From an uncultured Burkholderiales bacterium (GTDB taxonomy: Bacteria; Pseudomonadota; Gammaproteobacteria; Burkholderiales; Burkholderiaceae), in NCBI GenBank assembly GCA_946480465.1, contig CAMLJY010000011.1:1-64000 (forward strand): a DNA stretch of 64,000 bases, read 5' to 3'. This document shows positions 1 to 7,630 of this stretch, piece by piece. Below the pieces are notes generated by a model. The model was not told where the DNA came from. It did no database searches and saw only the letters and a program-made list of their open reading frames with translations. Every line of letters starts with the position of its first letter. Positions within the stretch are counted from its first letter, which is position 1. Both the position numbers and the translations under genes were made by a program.

Positions 1-1
1 C

Positions 2-292
2 AACAACGGCTTGCCAGATTCCTCGCTCCCGATTCCCTCTCGAATCAGCAGCTTAACGCGTACTCTTCGCGAAGACCTTGAAAGGGGTGACCTCTCAGAG
101 CCCACGGAAGCTGAGCTTCGAGCCGAACTGGCGACGCTGAAGGCACAGGCCGAATCGCCGAGACCGAAGTGGGCGGTGATCAGAGCTACTGCGAGGAGTA
201 TCAGAACGATTGCCGAAGCTGCCGGCGGCAACGTCTTGGGTGCGATGGCCCAGCCGCATATTTCGACATTGATCGCGCTTGCGGCGTCATGA
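2..292 (+). CDS. AbiTii-like protein, C-terminal fragment (5' end outside window)
   Basis: The reading frame is open to the left edge, so the TTG at position 11 is probably internal and only the C-terminal end is visible. The last 60 or so residues (ELRAELATLKAQ, then PKW, then an A/G-rich helix with GGNVLG) match the C-terminus of the next gene closely in protein and DNA. This therefore looks like a tandem paralogue of that AbiTii-family gene. The shared tail is the family's C-terminal region, of unknown function. Only 24 bases separate it from the next start, so the two are likely co-transcribed. Base composition is lower in GC than the rest of the window. The N-terminal domain cannot be seen, so the assignment rests on similarity to its neighbour. 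Confidence 0.6.
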   Translation, partial: NNGLPDSSLPIPSRISSLTRTLREDLERGDLSEPTEAELRAELATLKAQAESPRPKWAVIRATARSIRTIAEAAGGNVLGAMAQPHISTLIALAAS

Positions 293-316
293 CCTGTATT
301 CGCGCAAGGAGAGAAC

Positions 317-1228
317 GTGCCTGCACTCGTACCTGAGCTTGTCAACATGGCCAGCGATCCGGCGGTGTCCGTCACCGACTTGCTTCGCCGCGCCCTCGTG
401 GTGGCTCGCCGTCTTGCCGTGTCCGAGATTGTCGACTGGATCAACTTCGAACTGACCGGCTACAAGGCTGGGGAGGTTCCTGCGTACAGGCGGCTGCGAG
501 GGCAATTGGTAGCCGAGAACCCCTACCACGGAGCGATTCCCTTCTTCATGCCTCCGGAAATGGCGGAGATGCTGGCGGATTTTTCTGTGCGCCAGTCGAT
601 CCCGGAGCTAGTCCGTCTTCAAGACAGCGAAACTGGCATCTTCAGCCACTTCCCCGCAGACATCGAGCAGACCTTGATGCACGTGATGCGGCAGGGATCA
701 GGGGTGGCAATGCGTCCAGCCCTGAGGTTCTCGACGGTGCAAATTGAAGGCGTGATTGAGACTGTTCGAAGTCGCATCCTTGATTGGACACTTGAGCTTG
801 AAGAGCGTGGAATCATCGGCGAAGGAATGTCTTTTACCGTACAGGAGAAGCAAGCCGTGAAAGAACAGCACTACCACTTCGGCAATGTATCTGGATCACA
901 GATTCAAATCAGCTCCAACGGATCAACGCAGACACAAGCCTACACCGCAGGAGCCGACCTTGATGCCGTGAGGGGCCTGGTTGAAGCCTTGGGTGTCGCA
1001 CTTTCTCGTGGCACCGTGCCAGGTGATGCGGCCGACGAACTACGGGCCGAACTGGCGACCCTGAAGGCTCAAGCCGCGTCGCCGAAGCCGAAATGGGAGA
1101 TCATCAAGGCCACGGCGCGCACCATCAAGACGGTGGCTGAGGGCGCAGCGGGCAATGTGTTGGGGGAATTGGCGAAGCCGCACGTTCAGACGCTGTTGGC
1201 TTTGGCTGCCGGCGCTGCTGGTGGCTGA
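317..1228 (+). CDS. AbiTii domain protein (putative abortive-infection / phage defence)
   Basis: The N-terminal 70 residues have the AbiTii pattern: a helix LLRRALVVARRL (residues 23-33), then EIVDWINFELTGY (37-49) and a PAYRRLRG turn (56-62). Around residues 184-207 a short glycine/serine linker, FGNVSGSQIQISSNGS, is of the kind seen between AbiTii or similar sensor domains and a C-terminal effector. The tail from about residue 240 repeats the C-terminus of the preceding fragment. The start is GTG at 317, supported by AAGGAGAG at 306-313. AbiTii is known from lactococcal abortive infection; the mechanism here is not visible. Located with another AbiTii fragment and an AlbA_2 gene beside a tRNA, it fits a defence or mobile island. 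I am fairly sure of the family, not of the phenotype. Confidence 0.78.
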   Translation: MPALVPELVNMASDPAVSVTDLLRRALVVARRLAVSEIVDWINFELTGYKAGEVPAYRRLRGQLVAENPYHGAIPFFMPPEMAEMLADFSVRQSIPELVRLQDSETGIFSHFPADIEQTLMHVMRQGSGVAMRPALRFSTVQIEGVIETVRSRILDWTLELEERGIIGEGMSFTVQEKQAVKEQHYHFGNVSGSQIQISSNGSTQTQAYTAGADLDAVRGLVEALGVALSRGTVPGDAADELRAELATLKAQAASPKPKWEIIKATARTIKTVAEGAAGNVLGELAKPHVQTLLALAAGAAGG

Positions 1229-1258
1229 AGCTCGTGCAAGGCTCCTGCTGGAGAAGTC

Positions 1259-2458
1259 ATGCTTCCGATCAATCTAGACAGCGTGAGCGAGGCCGACATT
1301 CAAGCCTTGGTGTCTGGGAAGGCCTCCGAAACGACCACACTTGAGTTCAAGGCTCAGCCGCACGGAACGGAGGAGGATGCTAAGGCTGAGTTGGCCAAAG
1401 ACGTCGCTGCGATGGCAAACGCTGACGGCGGCGACATGGTGTTTGGCTTGGCAGAGGTGAAGTACGTCGCAGCGAAGGTCATCGGGATTTCCGGTGAGGA
1501 GTTCGATCCTCTGGTGCGCCGTCTATCTCAGACCCTCGATGCGAAGATCGATCCAAGGATCCCGGGCATTCGATTCCACAAGGTCTCGTTGGCGGCGGGG
1601 CAATATGTCGTGGTCGTTCGAGTTCCTCCGTCCTTCGATGGTCCGCATGCCGTCCGGTACACGCAGGAGTTGAGGAGGTTTGTCTTCCGCAATGGAGCGA
1701 GCGTGAGTGATATGACCTACCAGCAACTGCGCTCGGCTTTCGATCGTACAGCTACGCTCGCACAGCGGGCTCGACAATTCCTGGATGAGCGTCAGGAAGC
1801 CATATGGGAACACAGGGCGCCGAAGCGCCTGGAGAACGCTCCGCTTTGCGCGGTACATCTTGTGCCGATCTCGGGGCTTGCAGGGCGGCAATCGGCGGAC
1901 CTGCGAGCGCTGCATGCGCGGTCGTTCACAAGCTTCCTTCCGCCGGGTCAGGGTGGCTCGCGCACTTTCAACTTCGATGGTCTAGCGATCCACGCCGGAG
2001 GAGGCGCCAAGGACGAGCACACGAGCTATGTCCAGATATTTCGGACAGGAGCGTGCGAAGGCGTTTTCGTCGCCGGGGGATCCGACGCTGATCGCGGTGG
2101 GAAGATGCGGCACGCCGTATGGGCATCGCATTTGGTCCGGGAGTGCCGACGGACGCTGCAACTCTTCGCCACATCAATGAAGCAGTGGGGATTCTCCGGG
2201 CCGGCAGTGGTCAGCTGCGCTCTGCTGAACGTTGAGGGATACGAGTTGCACATCGGGGACATCTTTCATCCCTTCGCAAGAGGGGCATCCGACCGACATC
2301 GATTGGTCTTGCCGGAGTGCTGGGTGGACAGCATCGACGCGCTTGCCGTTGACGACGTCCTGCGACCGATGATGGACGTGCTCTGGCAGGCATTTGATGC
2401 GGAGCGCTGCTTGGACTACGACGGCGCGACGGGCGAGTACAGGCCCCCTCGGGGGTAG
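1259..2458 (+). CDS. AlbA_2 (Schlafen-like) domain protein
   Basis: Residues about 20-150 form an AlbA_2/divergent AAA-4 domain: T-LEFKAQPHG (near 26-35), then a helix and MANADGGDMVFGL (51-63), then VVRVPPSFDGPH and an arginine-rich FRNGASV strand (near 140-150). The family is usually annotated as nucleic-acid-binding or ATP-binding and is common in bacterial defence and stress loci. The remaining 250 residues are not recognised; they hold no clear HTH and end in a tryptophan-rich region. The ATG at 1259 has GGAGA six bases upstream and follows the AbiTii gene by 30 bases, suggesting co-transcription. Composition is atypical like the AbiTii genes, which suggests shared horizontal origin. Function is inferred only from domain and context. 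Confidence 0.7.
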   Translation: MLPINLDSVSEADIQALVSGKASETTTLEFKAQPHGTEEDAKAELAKDVAAMANADGGDMVFGLAEVKYVAAKVIGISGEEFDPLVRRLSQTLDAKIDPRIPGIRFHKVSLAAGQYVVVVRVPPSFDGPHAVRYTQELRRFVFRNGASVSDMTYQQLRSAFDRTATLAQRARQFLDERQEAIWEHRAPKRLENAPLCAVHLVPISGLAGRQSADLRALHARSFTSFLPPGQGGSRTFNFDGLAIHAGGGAKDEHTSYVQIFRTGACEGVFVAGGSDADRGGKMRHAVWASHLVRECRRTLQLFATSMKQWGFSGPAVVSCALLNVEGYELHIGDIFHPFARGASDRHRLVLPECWVDSIDALAVDDVLRPMMDVLWQAFDAERCLDYDGATGEYRPPRG

Positions 2459-2595
2459 TCGATCCAGACTTCGCACGCGCAAGTTCTGGAGGACTCCCTG
2501 ATCGGAGCGTCTTTTCGGCTCAAAGCGTCGAGCCATTGTTGCTTTGATGCCCCGACCTGACGCCGACCCCCCCCATCCCTCTGTCGAGCAGGCAA

Positions 2596-2628
2596 GAAAA
2601 AAGCACCTAGGCTTGTGACCTAAGTGCT
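2596..2628 (-). terminator. Rho-independent terminator of tRNA-Asn
   Basis: On the minus strand a 10-bp stem (AGCACTTAGG paired with CCTAGGTGCT, one mismatch) with a 7-base loop is followed at once by a run of six T. It begins 18 bases past the tRNA 3' end, the right place for tRNA transcription to end. Confidence 0.88.
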
Positions 2629-2645
2629 TGTTTCGTCTCGGTTCT

Positions 2646-2721
2646 TGGCTCCCCGACCTGGGCTCGAACCAGGGACCTACGGATTAACAGTCCGGCGCTC
2701 TACCGACTGAGCTATCGGGGA
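2646..2721 (-). tRNA. tRNA-Asn (anticodon GTT)
   Basis: A 76-base cloverleaf read on the minus strand. The acceptor stem TCCCCGA pairs with TCGGGGA, followed by discriminator G and an encoded CCA. The D-arm is AGCTCAGTCGGTAGAGC, the anticodon loop CTGTTAA carries GTT, and the T-arm contains GGTTCGAGCCC. The 3' end points at the AbiTii/AlbA_2 patch, which is the side where tRNA-targeting integrases insert their elements. A terminator follows directly. Confidence 0.97.
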
Positions 2722-2857
2722 AGTGAGCCTCGCAGTATAGCGTTGGTTTCCGTTGCTCGGCAAGCTTCGCGAAAATTTTTGCGCGGAGCCTGCCCGGCAA
2801 GGCCGCTGGCGCCGGGCTCATCGGCGTGCGGCTTCACCTCTGGTCTGCGAGTCGGCG

Positions 2858-4993
2858 TCAGAACTGCACGCTCACCGACGCATGCGCCGTCCGGGGCGCC
2901 AGCGGATACAGGTAGACGTGCGAGAACTGGTAGGGCGACTCCTTCCACGCGCGGCGGTCCGCCACGTTGTCGACGCCGGCGCGCAGCGTGACGGACTGGC
3001 CGGTGCCCAGGCGGGCGGTGTAGCGCGCGCCGATGTCCAGGCGGGTCCAGCCGCCGGCCATCACGCTGTTGTCGGGCAGCACGGCGCGTTCGCCCTCGTG
3101 GCTGACGAAGGCCAGCAGGGCCAGGCCGGGCAGGGCGGGCACGTTGTAGGCGGCCTGGGCCTTCAGCGCTCGGGCGGGCACGTTCTCGGGCCGCTTGCCG
3201 CGCGTGCTGGGGTCGCTGCCGCCTTCCAGGCGGGCGCGCAGCAGCATGGCGCTGGCGCGCAGGTTCCACGGGCCGGCGCGCCAGTCCACTTCGGCCTCCA
3301 CGCCGCGGTGGCGCTGCTCGCCGTCGGCGCGGCGCACGCAGCTGCCGTCGTCGTCGCAGCTGCCGATGTCGGCCCAGCGCGGGCGGCGGGTGTCGAACAC
3401 GGCCACGCCGGCGTCCAGCGTGTTGCCGCGCAGCTTGTAGCCGGCCTCGATCTGCCGGCTCTTCAGCGCGGGCAGCGGCTGGCCGGGGTTGGCGTAACGG
3501 GCGCGGTTGGGCGTTACCTCCGATTCGATGCCCTGGCCCCAGCTGAGGTAGGCCAGGCCCTGGCGCCCGATGGCGTGGCTCAGGCTCGCCCATGGGATGG
3601 TGAAGGACTGCTGGTAGTCGGTGCGGCGCGATCCGTCGGTGCGCTCGCTCACGCGGTCCAGGCGGGTGTGGCGCAGGCCCAACCACACGCTCATATCGGT
3701 CGTTATCGCCATGCTGTCTAGCAGGCGCAGTTCGGTGCTGCGTTCGTCGCGGTTCGTGTTCTCGTCGGTCAGTGTGGGCTCGGGTGGAGTGGTGGTCTGG
3801 CCGTCAATGGTGCCGATGCCCGCCCAGTTGTAGGCCTGGCGGTTGAAGCGCGCGTCGTGGCGGGTGACCAGCAGGCCGGCGGTGATGTTGTGCGCCATGC
3901 CGGCAAGCGTGGTGCGGCCGGCCAGCTGCAGGTCCAGCGCGTCGGTGTCGCGGCGTTCGCCTTCGCTGCGGAAGTCGTAGAGGTCGAAGCTGCCATCGCT
4001 GCAGTAGCGGCTGTAGTCCTCTTCGTTGCTGCAGCCGAAGGGGAAGGCCATGCGATCGTCACTGCGCAGGCGCTGCGTCATCGCATGGGCAGTGAAACGC
4101 AGGCTGGGCGTGATGTCGTGCCTCCAGCGCAGGGAGGCGGTGCGGCCTTCCAGCTCCACCGGCAGGGCCCAGGCCTGGTTGTTGAGGTTGGTGCGCGGGT
4201 CGATGCTGTCGGGGTCGGGCAGGCGCTTGCCCAGCAGGCTGAACCCGGCCTGGCTGCGCTGGCGCTGGCGCGACCATTCCACTTCGGCCTCCAGCACGCT
4301 GCCGCGGGCGATGCGCCAGTCGCCGGCCAGGGCCAGCAGTTGGCTGCGGCCGTCGGCCGCCTGCAGCTGCGGCCGCAGGCGCGAAGCGGCGGCGTTGACG
4401 CGCCAGCCGAAGGCGCCGTCGGCGCCGCTGCGGTCCGACAGGTCGACCGCGGCTTCCACCGTGTTGTCTTCGCGCCAGCCCAGGCTGGCGCTGCGCAGGC
4501 CGGCCACGGGGCGCTTGACCACCAGGTTCACCAGGCCGCCCGGGGCGCTGGTGCCGGCCTGCACGCCGCTCAGGCCCTTCAGCACCTCGATGGACTGCTT
4601 GTTGCCCAGGTCGATCGCGGTCTCGGCGTTGATGGGCAGCCCGTCGCGGCGGTAGTTGCGGCGCGGGTCCAGCGTGTAGCCGCGGATGCTGAAGTTGCTC
4701 CAGTAGCCGGCGGCGTTGTAGGCGTCGGCCAGGCTGGCGTCGAGCCGGGTGATGTCGGCCAGGCTGGTGATGGCGGCGTCCTGCAGCAGCGGACCGCCGA
4801 GTGAGGTGACCGACAGCGGCAGCTTGCCCAGCGGCACGTCGCCGAAGCCGCCGACCTGCGCGGTGCTGCTGCCGTTGCGGCCGGTGATGGTGACGGTCTG
4901 CGACGTCGCAGACGAAGAATCCTGGGCGGCCGCGGAAGCGGCGGCCAGGGCCAGCGCGGTGAGCGCAAGTGTGGACGTGGAACGCAATGCCAT
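2858..4993 (-). CDS. TonB-dependent outer-membrane receptor, probably thiamine-related
   Basis: A 711-residue outer-membrane receptor. It has a signal peptide (residues 1-23, cut before QDSS), a TonB-box-like VTITGR stretch, a plug domain (about 45-160: FSIRGYTLDPRRNYRRDGLP, then IEVLKGLSGVQAGTSAPGG), a long beta-barrel and a C-terminal aromatic residue (VSVQF) typical of barrel insertion. Overall it resembles siderophore-type receptors. The TPP riboswitch upstream argues that the ligand is thiamine or a precursor rather than a ferric siderophore. The open frame runs on to 5275, but that extension reads through the riboswitch; the ATG at 4993 starts a clean signal peptide. No inner-membrane transporter or thi gene is adjacent. 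Family is certain, ligand is inference from regulation. Confidence 0.88.
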   Translation of the reverse strand: MALRSTSTLALTALALAAASAAAQDSSSATSQTVTITGRNGSSTAQVGGFGDVPLGKLPLSVTSLGGPLLQDAAITSLADITRLDASLADAYNAAGYWSNFSIRGYTLDPRRNYRRDGLPINAETAIDLGNKQSIEVLKGLSGVQAGTSAPGGLVNLVVKRPVAGLRSASLGWREDNTVEAAVDLSDRSGADGAFGWRVNAAASRLRPQLQAADGRSQLLALAGDWRIARGSVLEAEVEWSRQRQRSQAGFSLLGKRLPDPDSIDPRTNLNNQAWALPVELEGRTASLRWRHDITPSLRFTAHAMTQRLRSDDRMAFPFGCSNEEDYSRYCSDGSFDLYDFRSEGERRDTDALDLQLAGRTTLAGMAHNITAGLLVTRHDARFNRQAYNWAGIGTIDGQTTTPPEPTLTDENTNRDERSTELRLLDSMAITTDMSVWLGLRHTRLDRVSERTDGSRRTDYQQSFTIPWASLSHAIGRQGLAYLSWGQGIESEVTPNRARYANPGQPLPALKSRQIEAGYKLRGNTLDAGVAVFDTRRPRWADIGSCDDDGSCVRRADGEQRHRGVEAEVDWRAGPWNLRASAMLLRARLEGGSDPSTRGKRPENVPARALKAQAAYNVPALPGLALLAFVSHEGERAVLPDNSVMAGGWTRLDIGARYTARLGTGQSVTLRAGVDNVADRRAWKESPYQFSHVYLYPLAPRTAHASVSVQF

Positions 4994-5079
4994 CGTGATG
5001 CCTTCGGTTGCGATGGCAGGTGGGCAAACACTGGAAGCGCGGTCGGCCCGTGAGAAGAAGAGTGGGCCAGCGGATTCAA

Positions 5080-5220
5080 GGCTGCTTCCCTGCGCGAGGA
5101 TTACCTCGGGCCGCCGCAGCAAACATGCTTCGGCGGGCCTCGGCGCTCGCCCTTGCGGGTTGGCGCCAATCAGGTTCAAAGGGACTTTCTCAGTCGGACC
5201 TTTCGGTCCAACACCCCTAG
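5080..5220 (-). promoter_or_regulatory. TPP (thiamine pyrophosphate) riboswitch
   Basis: Read on the minus strand, the THI-box landmarks appear in order: GGGGTG near 5219, a short GGACC/GGTCC arm, CTGAGA at 5193-5188, the block CCTTTGAACCTGAT at 5182-5169, then GAGGTAATCCTC, and GCGCAGGGAA at 5095-5086. The P3 arm between CCTGAT and GTAAT is much longer than usual, with extra GC-rich hairpins. About 90 bases lie between the aptamer and the receptor ATG at 4993; a GGCCCAC/GGGCC pairing in that stretch could be part of the expression platform. In the usual logic TPP binding would switch off the receptor. A possible -10 (GATAAT) lies at 5264-5259 but has no convincing -35. Confidence 0.9.
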
Positions 5221-5412
5221 CGAAGACCCGCGGGCCATGGGGCGCCGCGGGCGCCGGGATTATCGCGCGGTGCAAACAACGAGGGAGCTGCAGCGTGGCG
5301 CGCGCGCATCGGCGGAGGGGCCCGACACTGGAGGGACGTGACCGACAGCGGCGGCCAAAGGGGCGGGCGAGTGGCGCACGAAGGGCCGTGCGCGAAGCCT
5401 GCCCGCGGCCGC
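5221..5412. other. Intergenic, no gene seen
   Basis: This stretch between the riboswitch and the ferredoxin reductase gene should hold the promoter of the receptor transcript and the end of the cys operon. It is GC-rich. A GCGCAC/GTGCGC hairpin near 5380 has no T-run, so I do not call a terminator. Confidence 0.4.
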
Positions 5413-6462
5413 TCAGTCGTCGAAGTTCGGCGTCTCCACGCCCAGCACCTTGTGCAGCTTGGGGCTGGTGGTGGTGTACTGCAGCAGCACCCGCTTCTCG
5501 GGGAAGACGTAGGGTGATGCGCCGAAGGCGGCCAGCGCCGCTTCGTGGAAGCCGGACAGGATCAGCTTCTTCTTGCCGGGGTAGGTGTTGATGTCACCCA
5601 CTGCGAAGATGCCGGGCGTGCTGGTCTCGAACTTCTCGGTGTCGACGACGACCTGCTTGCGCTCCAGGCTCAGGCCCCATTCGGCGATGGGGCCCAGCTT
5701 GGGGCTGAGGCCGAAGAAGACCAGCAGCATCTCCACCGGCACGATGCGGGTGACGCCGTCGCTGCCGGTCACCTTCAGGCCGGTGAGGCGGTCGTCCTTG
5801 GCCTCCAGGCCGGTCACCTGACCGACGATGAACTGCATCTGCATCGCCTCGCACAGCTCGCGCATGCGGGCCACGGACGCGGGCGCGGCGCGGAAGCCGT
5901 CGCGGCGGTGGATCAGGATGACGCTGTTGGCCTGGTGCGGGCCTTCCTGCGCGAAGTTCAGGGCCCAGTCCAGCGCGCTGTCGCCGCCGCCCACGATGAC
6001 GAGGTCCTTGCCAGCGAAGGTGGCCGGGTCCTTCACGCGGTAGAAAACCTGGCGCTCGTTGTACGCGTCCAGGCCCTCCACCTTCAGCATGCGGGGCTGG
6101 AAGGCGCCGACGCCGCCGGCGATGAAGACCGTCTTGCTCAGGAGCCGTGTTCCCTTGGCGGTCTCGACGAAGAAGCGGCCGTCCTCCTGTTTCTCGACCC
6201 GCGTGACTTCCTGGCCCAGGTGGAAGGTGGCGCCGAAGGGCTCGATCTGCTTGAGCAGGTTGTCGGTCAGCTCGCGGCCGGTGCACACCGGCACCGCGGG
6301 GATGTCGTAGATGGGCTTGTCGGGGTACAGCTCGATGCACTGGCCGCCGGGGTAGGCGAGTGAATCGATGACGTGCGCCTTGATCTCGAGCAGGCCCAGC
6401 TCGAAAACCTGGAACAGGCCGACCGGGCCGGCACCGACGATGACGGCATCGGTCTCGATCAT
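5413..6462 (-). CDS. Ferredoxin--NADP(+) reductase, type 2 (thioredoxin-reductase-like)
   Basis: A 349-residue FAD/NAD(P)-binding flavoprotein: FAD motif GAGPVG at residues 10-15, GGQCIELYP at 39-47, and NADPH motif GGGDSA at 158-163. The CxxC redox pair of true thioredoxin reductases is absent, which fits the TrxR-like ferredoxin-NADP reductase family. It would pass electrons between NADPH and ferredoxin in the cytoplasm. It lies 28 bases after the ferredoxin gene fdxA and is the last gene of the sulfate-reduction run. The operon has sulfite and APS reductases but no CysJ flavoprotein, so this enzyme plus FdxA is a good candidate electron supply. That role is inference; the family call is firm. 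Confidence 0.88.
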   Translation of the reverse strand: MIETDAVIVGAGPVGLFQVFELGLLEIKAHVIDSLAYPGGQCIELYPDKPIYDIPAVPVCTGRELTDNLLKQIEPFGATFHLGQEVTRVEKQEDGRFFVETAKGTRLLSKTVFIAGGVGAFQPRMLKVEGLDAYNERQVFYRVKDPATFAGKDLVIVGGGDSALDWALNFAQEGPHQANSVILIHRRDGFRAAPASVARMRELCEAMQMQFIVGQVTGLEAKDDRLTGLKVTGSDGVTRIVPVEMLLVFFGLSPKLGPIAEWGLSLERKQVVVDTEKFETSTPGIFAVGDINTYPGKKKLILSGFHEAALAAFGASPYVFPEKRVLLQYTTTSPKLHKVLGVETPNFDD

Positions 6463-6490
6463 GGCAGGCGTTGCAGGCGGGGCGCCAAGG

Positions 6491-6814
6491 TCAGCGGATC
6501 AGCTCGGAGAGCTTGTCCTTGCGGTCCTTCCACTCGTCCGCATCCGGCAGCGCGGCCTTGCGCTTGGTGATGCTGGGCCACTGCTTCGAGAGGTCGGCGT
6601 TGATCTTGATGAAGGCCAGTTGCTCGCTCGGCACGTCTTCCTCGGGGAGGATGGCGTTCACCGGGCATTCCGGGATGCACACCGCGCAGTCGATGCACTC
6701 GTCGGGATCGATGGCCAGGAAGTTGGGGCCTTCGCGGAAGCAGTCGACAGGGCAGACGTCGACGCAGTCGGTGTACTTGCAGCGGATGCAGGCTTCGGTG
6801 ACGACGTGGGTCAT
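6491..6814 (-). CDS. fdxA: 7Fe ferredoxin FdxA
   Basis: A 107-residue ferredoxin of the Azotobacter FdI type. Cysteines C9, C17 and C50 match the ligands of the [3Fe-4S] cluster, and C21, C40, C43 and C46 those of the [4Fe-4S] cluster. The acidic stretch [16 protein letters not shown] and the C-terminal helix are also typical. It acts as a small low-potential electron carrier in the cytoplasm. It sits between cobA and the ferredoxin-NADP reductase gene in the cys operon, which suggests it donates electrons to the siroheme sulfite reductase and perhaps APS reductase encoded upstream. Confidence 0.93.
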   Translation of the reverse strand: MTHVVTEACIRCKYTDCVDVCPVDCFREGPNFLAIDPDECIDCAVCIPECPVNAILPEEDVPSEQLAFIKINADLSKQWPSITKRKAALPDADEWKDRKDKLSELIR

Positions 6815-6858
6815 GGGAGCTGGGCCAGGGTGGGGCTTTGGGCGGAGAACCGCGAATT

Positions 6859-7608
6859 TTACGGTGCCGGGGTCGGCGTCTTGGCTTGAGAGGGGTCAAC
6901 AGGCGTGTGTGCGGACGTCACCGGACGGGCGCCCGCGCCCACGGTGACGACCGCCGGGCGCCCGGCGTGCAGCACGGCGGCATCGGCCAGCTCGGCCACG
7001 TGGTGGCTGCTGGTGATGGCGTCCGGCCAGCCGGCGCGGGAAACGATGCAGACCGGGGTGTCGTCCGGCCAGCCGGCTTCGCGCAGCTTGCGCGACAGCG
7101 CACCGAGCTGGCGGCCGGCCATGTAGAAGACCTCGGTGTCGGCGGTGCGGGTGGCCTGCAGCGTGCCCAGGTGAGTCATCGCGGTGGTCAGGCTCACGCT
7201 GCGGCCGCTGCCGCGGCGGGTGAGGGGGCGGGCGGTGTCGGCCGCGGCGGCCAGCGCCGCGGTGACGCCGGGCACCACCTCGAAGGCGATGCCGTGTTCG
7301 GCCAGGGCCTGGATCTCTTCTTCGAGACGGCCGAAGACGCTGGGGTCGCCGCCCTTGAGCCGCACGACGGTGGCATGGGCTTTCGCTTCACGGACCAGGC
7401 GGGCGTTGATGGCGGTCTGCTGCGCGGCTTCGCTGAAGCCGCGCTTGCCGACGTCGATCCAGTGGGCCTGGGGCGCCAGCTCGCGCAGCGCGGGGTCGGT
7501 CAGTGCGTCGAACAGCACCACGTCGGCCTCCGCCAGCCGGCGCGCACCGCGCACGGTGATCAGGTCGGCGGCGCCGGGGCCTGCTCCGATGAAGACGACG
7601 CGTCCCAT
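6859..7608 (-). CDS. cobA: Uroporphyrinogen-III C-methyltransferase
   Basis: A 249-residue SAM-dependent methyltransferase that converts uroporphyrinogen III to precorrin-2, the entry to siroheme and cobalamin. Visible motifs are [14 protein letters not shown] near the N-terminus, [14 protein letters not shown] in the middle, the [10 protein letters not shown] loop and the [14 protein letters not shown] segment of the second lobe. It is the single-domain form: the dehydrogenase/ferrochelatase half of CysG is missing, so siroheme completion must be encoded elsewhere. Its place 22 bases after cysN fits supply of siroheme for the sulfite reductase in this operon. The last 20 residues are a low-complexity extension. 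Confidence 0.92.
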   Translation of the reverse strand: MGRVVFIGAGPGAADLITVRGARRLAEADVVLFDALTDPALRELAPQAHWIDVGKRGFSEAAQQTAINARLVREAKAHATVVRLKGGDPSVFGRLEEEIQALAEHGIAFEVVPGVTAALAAAADTARPLTRRGSGRSVSLTTAMTHLGTLQATRTADTEVFYMAGRQLGALSRKLREAGWPDDTPVCIVSRAGWPDAITSSHHVAELADAAVLHAGRPAVVTVGAGARPVTSAHTPVDPSQAKTPTPAP

Positions 7609-7630
7609 GGCCGTTAGGTGCTGTGCGCGC

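Noticed and set aside
2550..2660. 10-bp direct repeat CCCCGACCTG (2550-2559 and 2651-2660, the latter in the tRNA 3' end) as attachment sites
   Set aside because: Too short and only 100 bases apart; it could be chance in GC-rich DNA, so not called an att pair.
2753..4804. Long plus-strand ORFs across the TonB receptor gene
   Set aside because: They are GC-rich frame shadows: Ala/Gly/Val-rich translations without domains, opposite a gene with a clear barrel protein.
4994..5275. N-terminal extension of the TonB receptor frame to 5275
   Set aside because: It reads through the TPP riboswitch and lacks a signal peptide; the signal peptide starts at 4993.
5360..5400. GCGCAC/GTGCGC hairpin as cys operon terminator
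   Set aside because: No T-run on the minus strand and it is not close to a convincing stop context.
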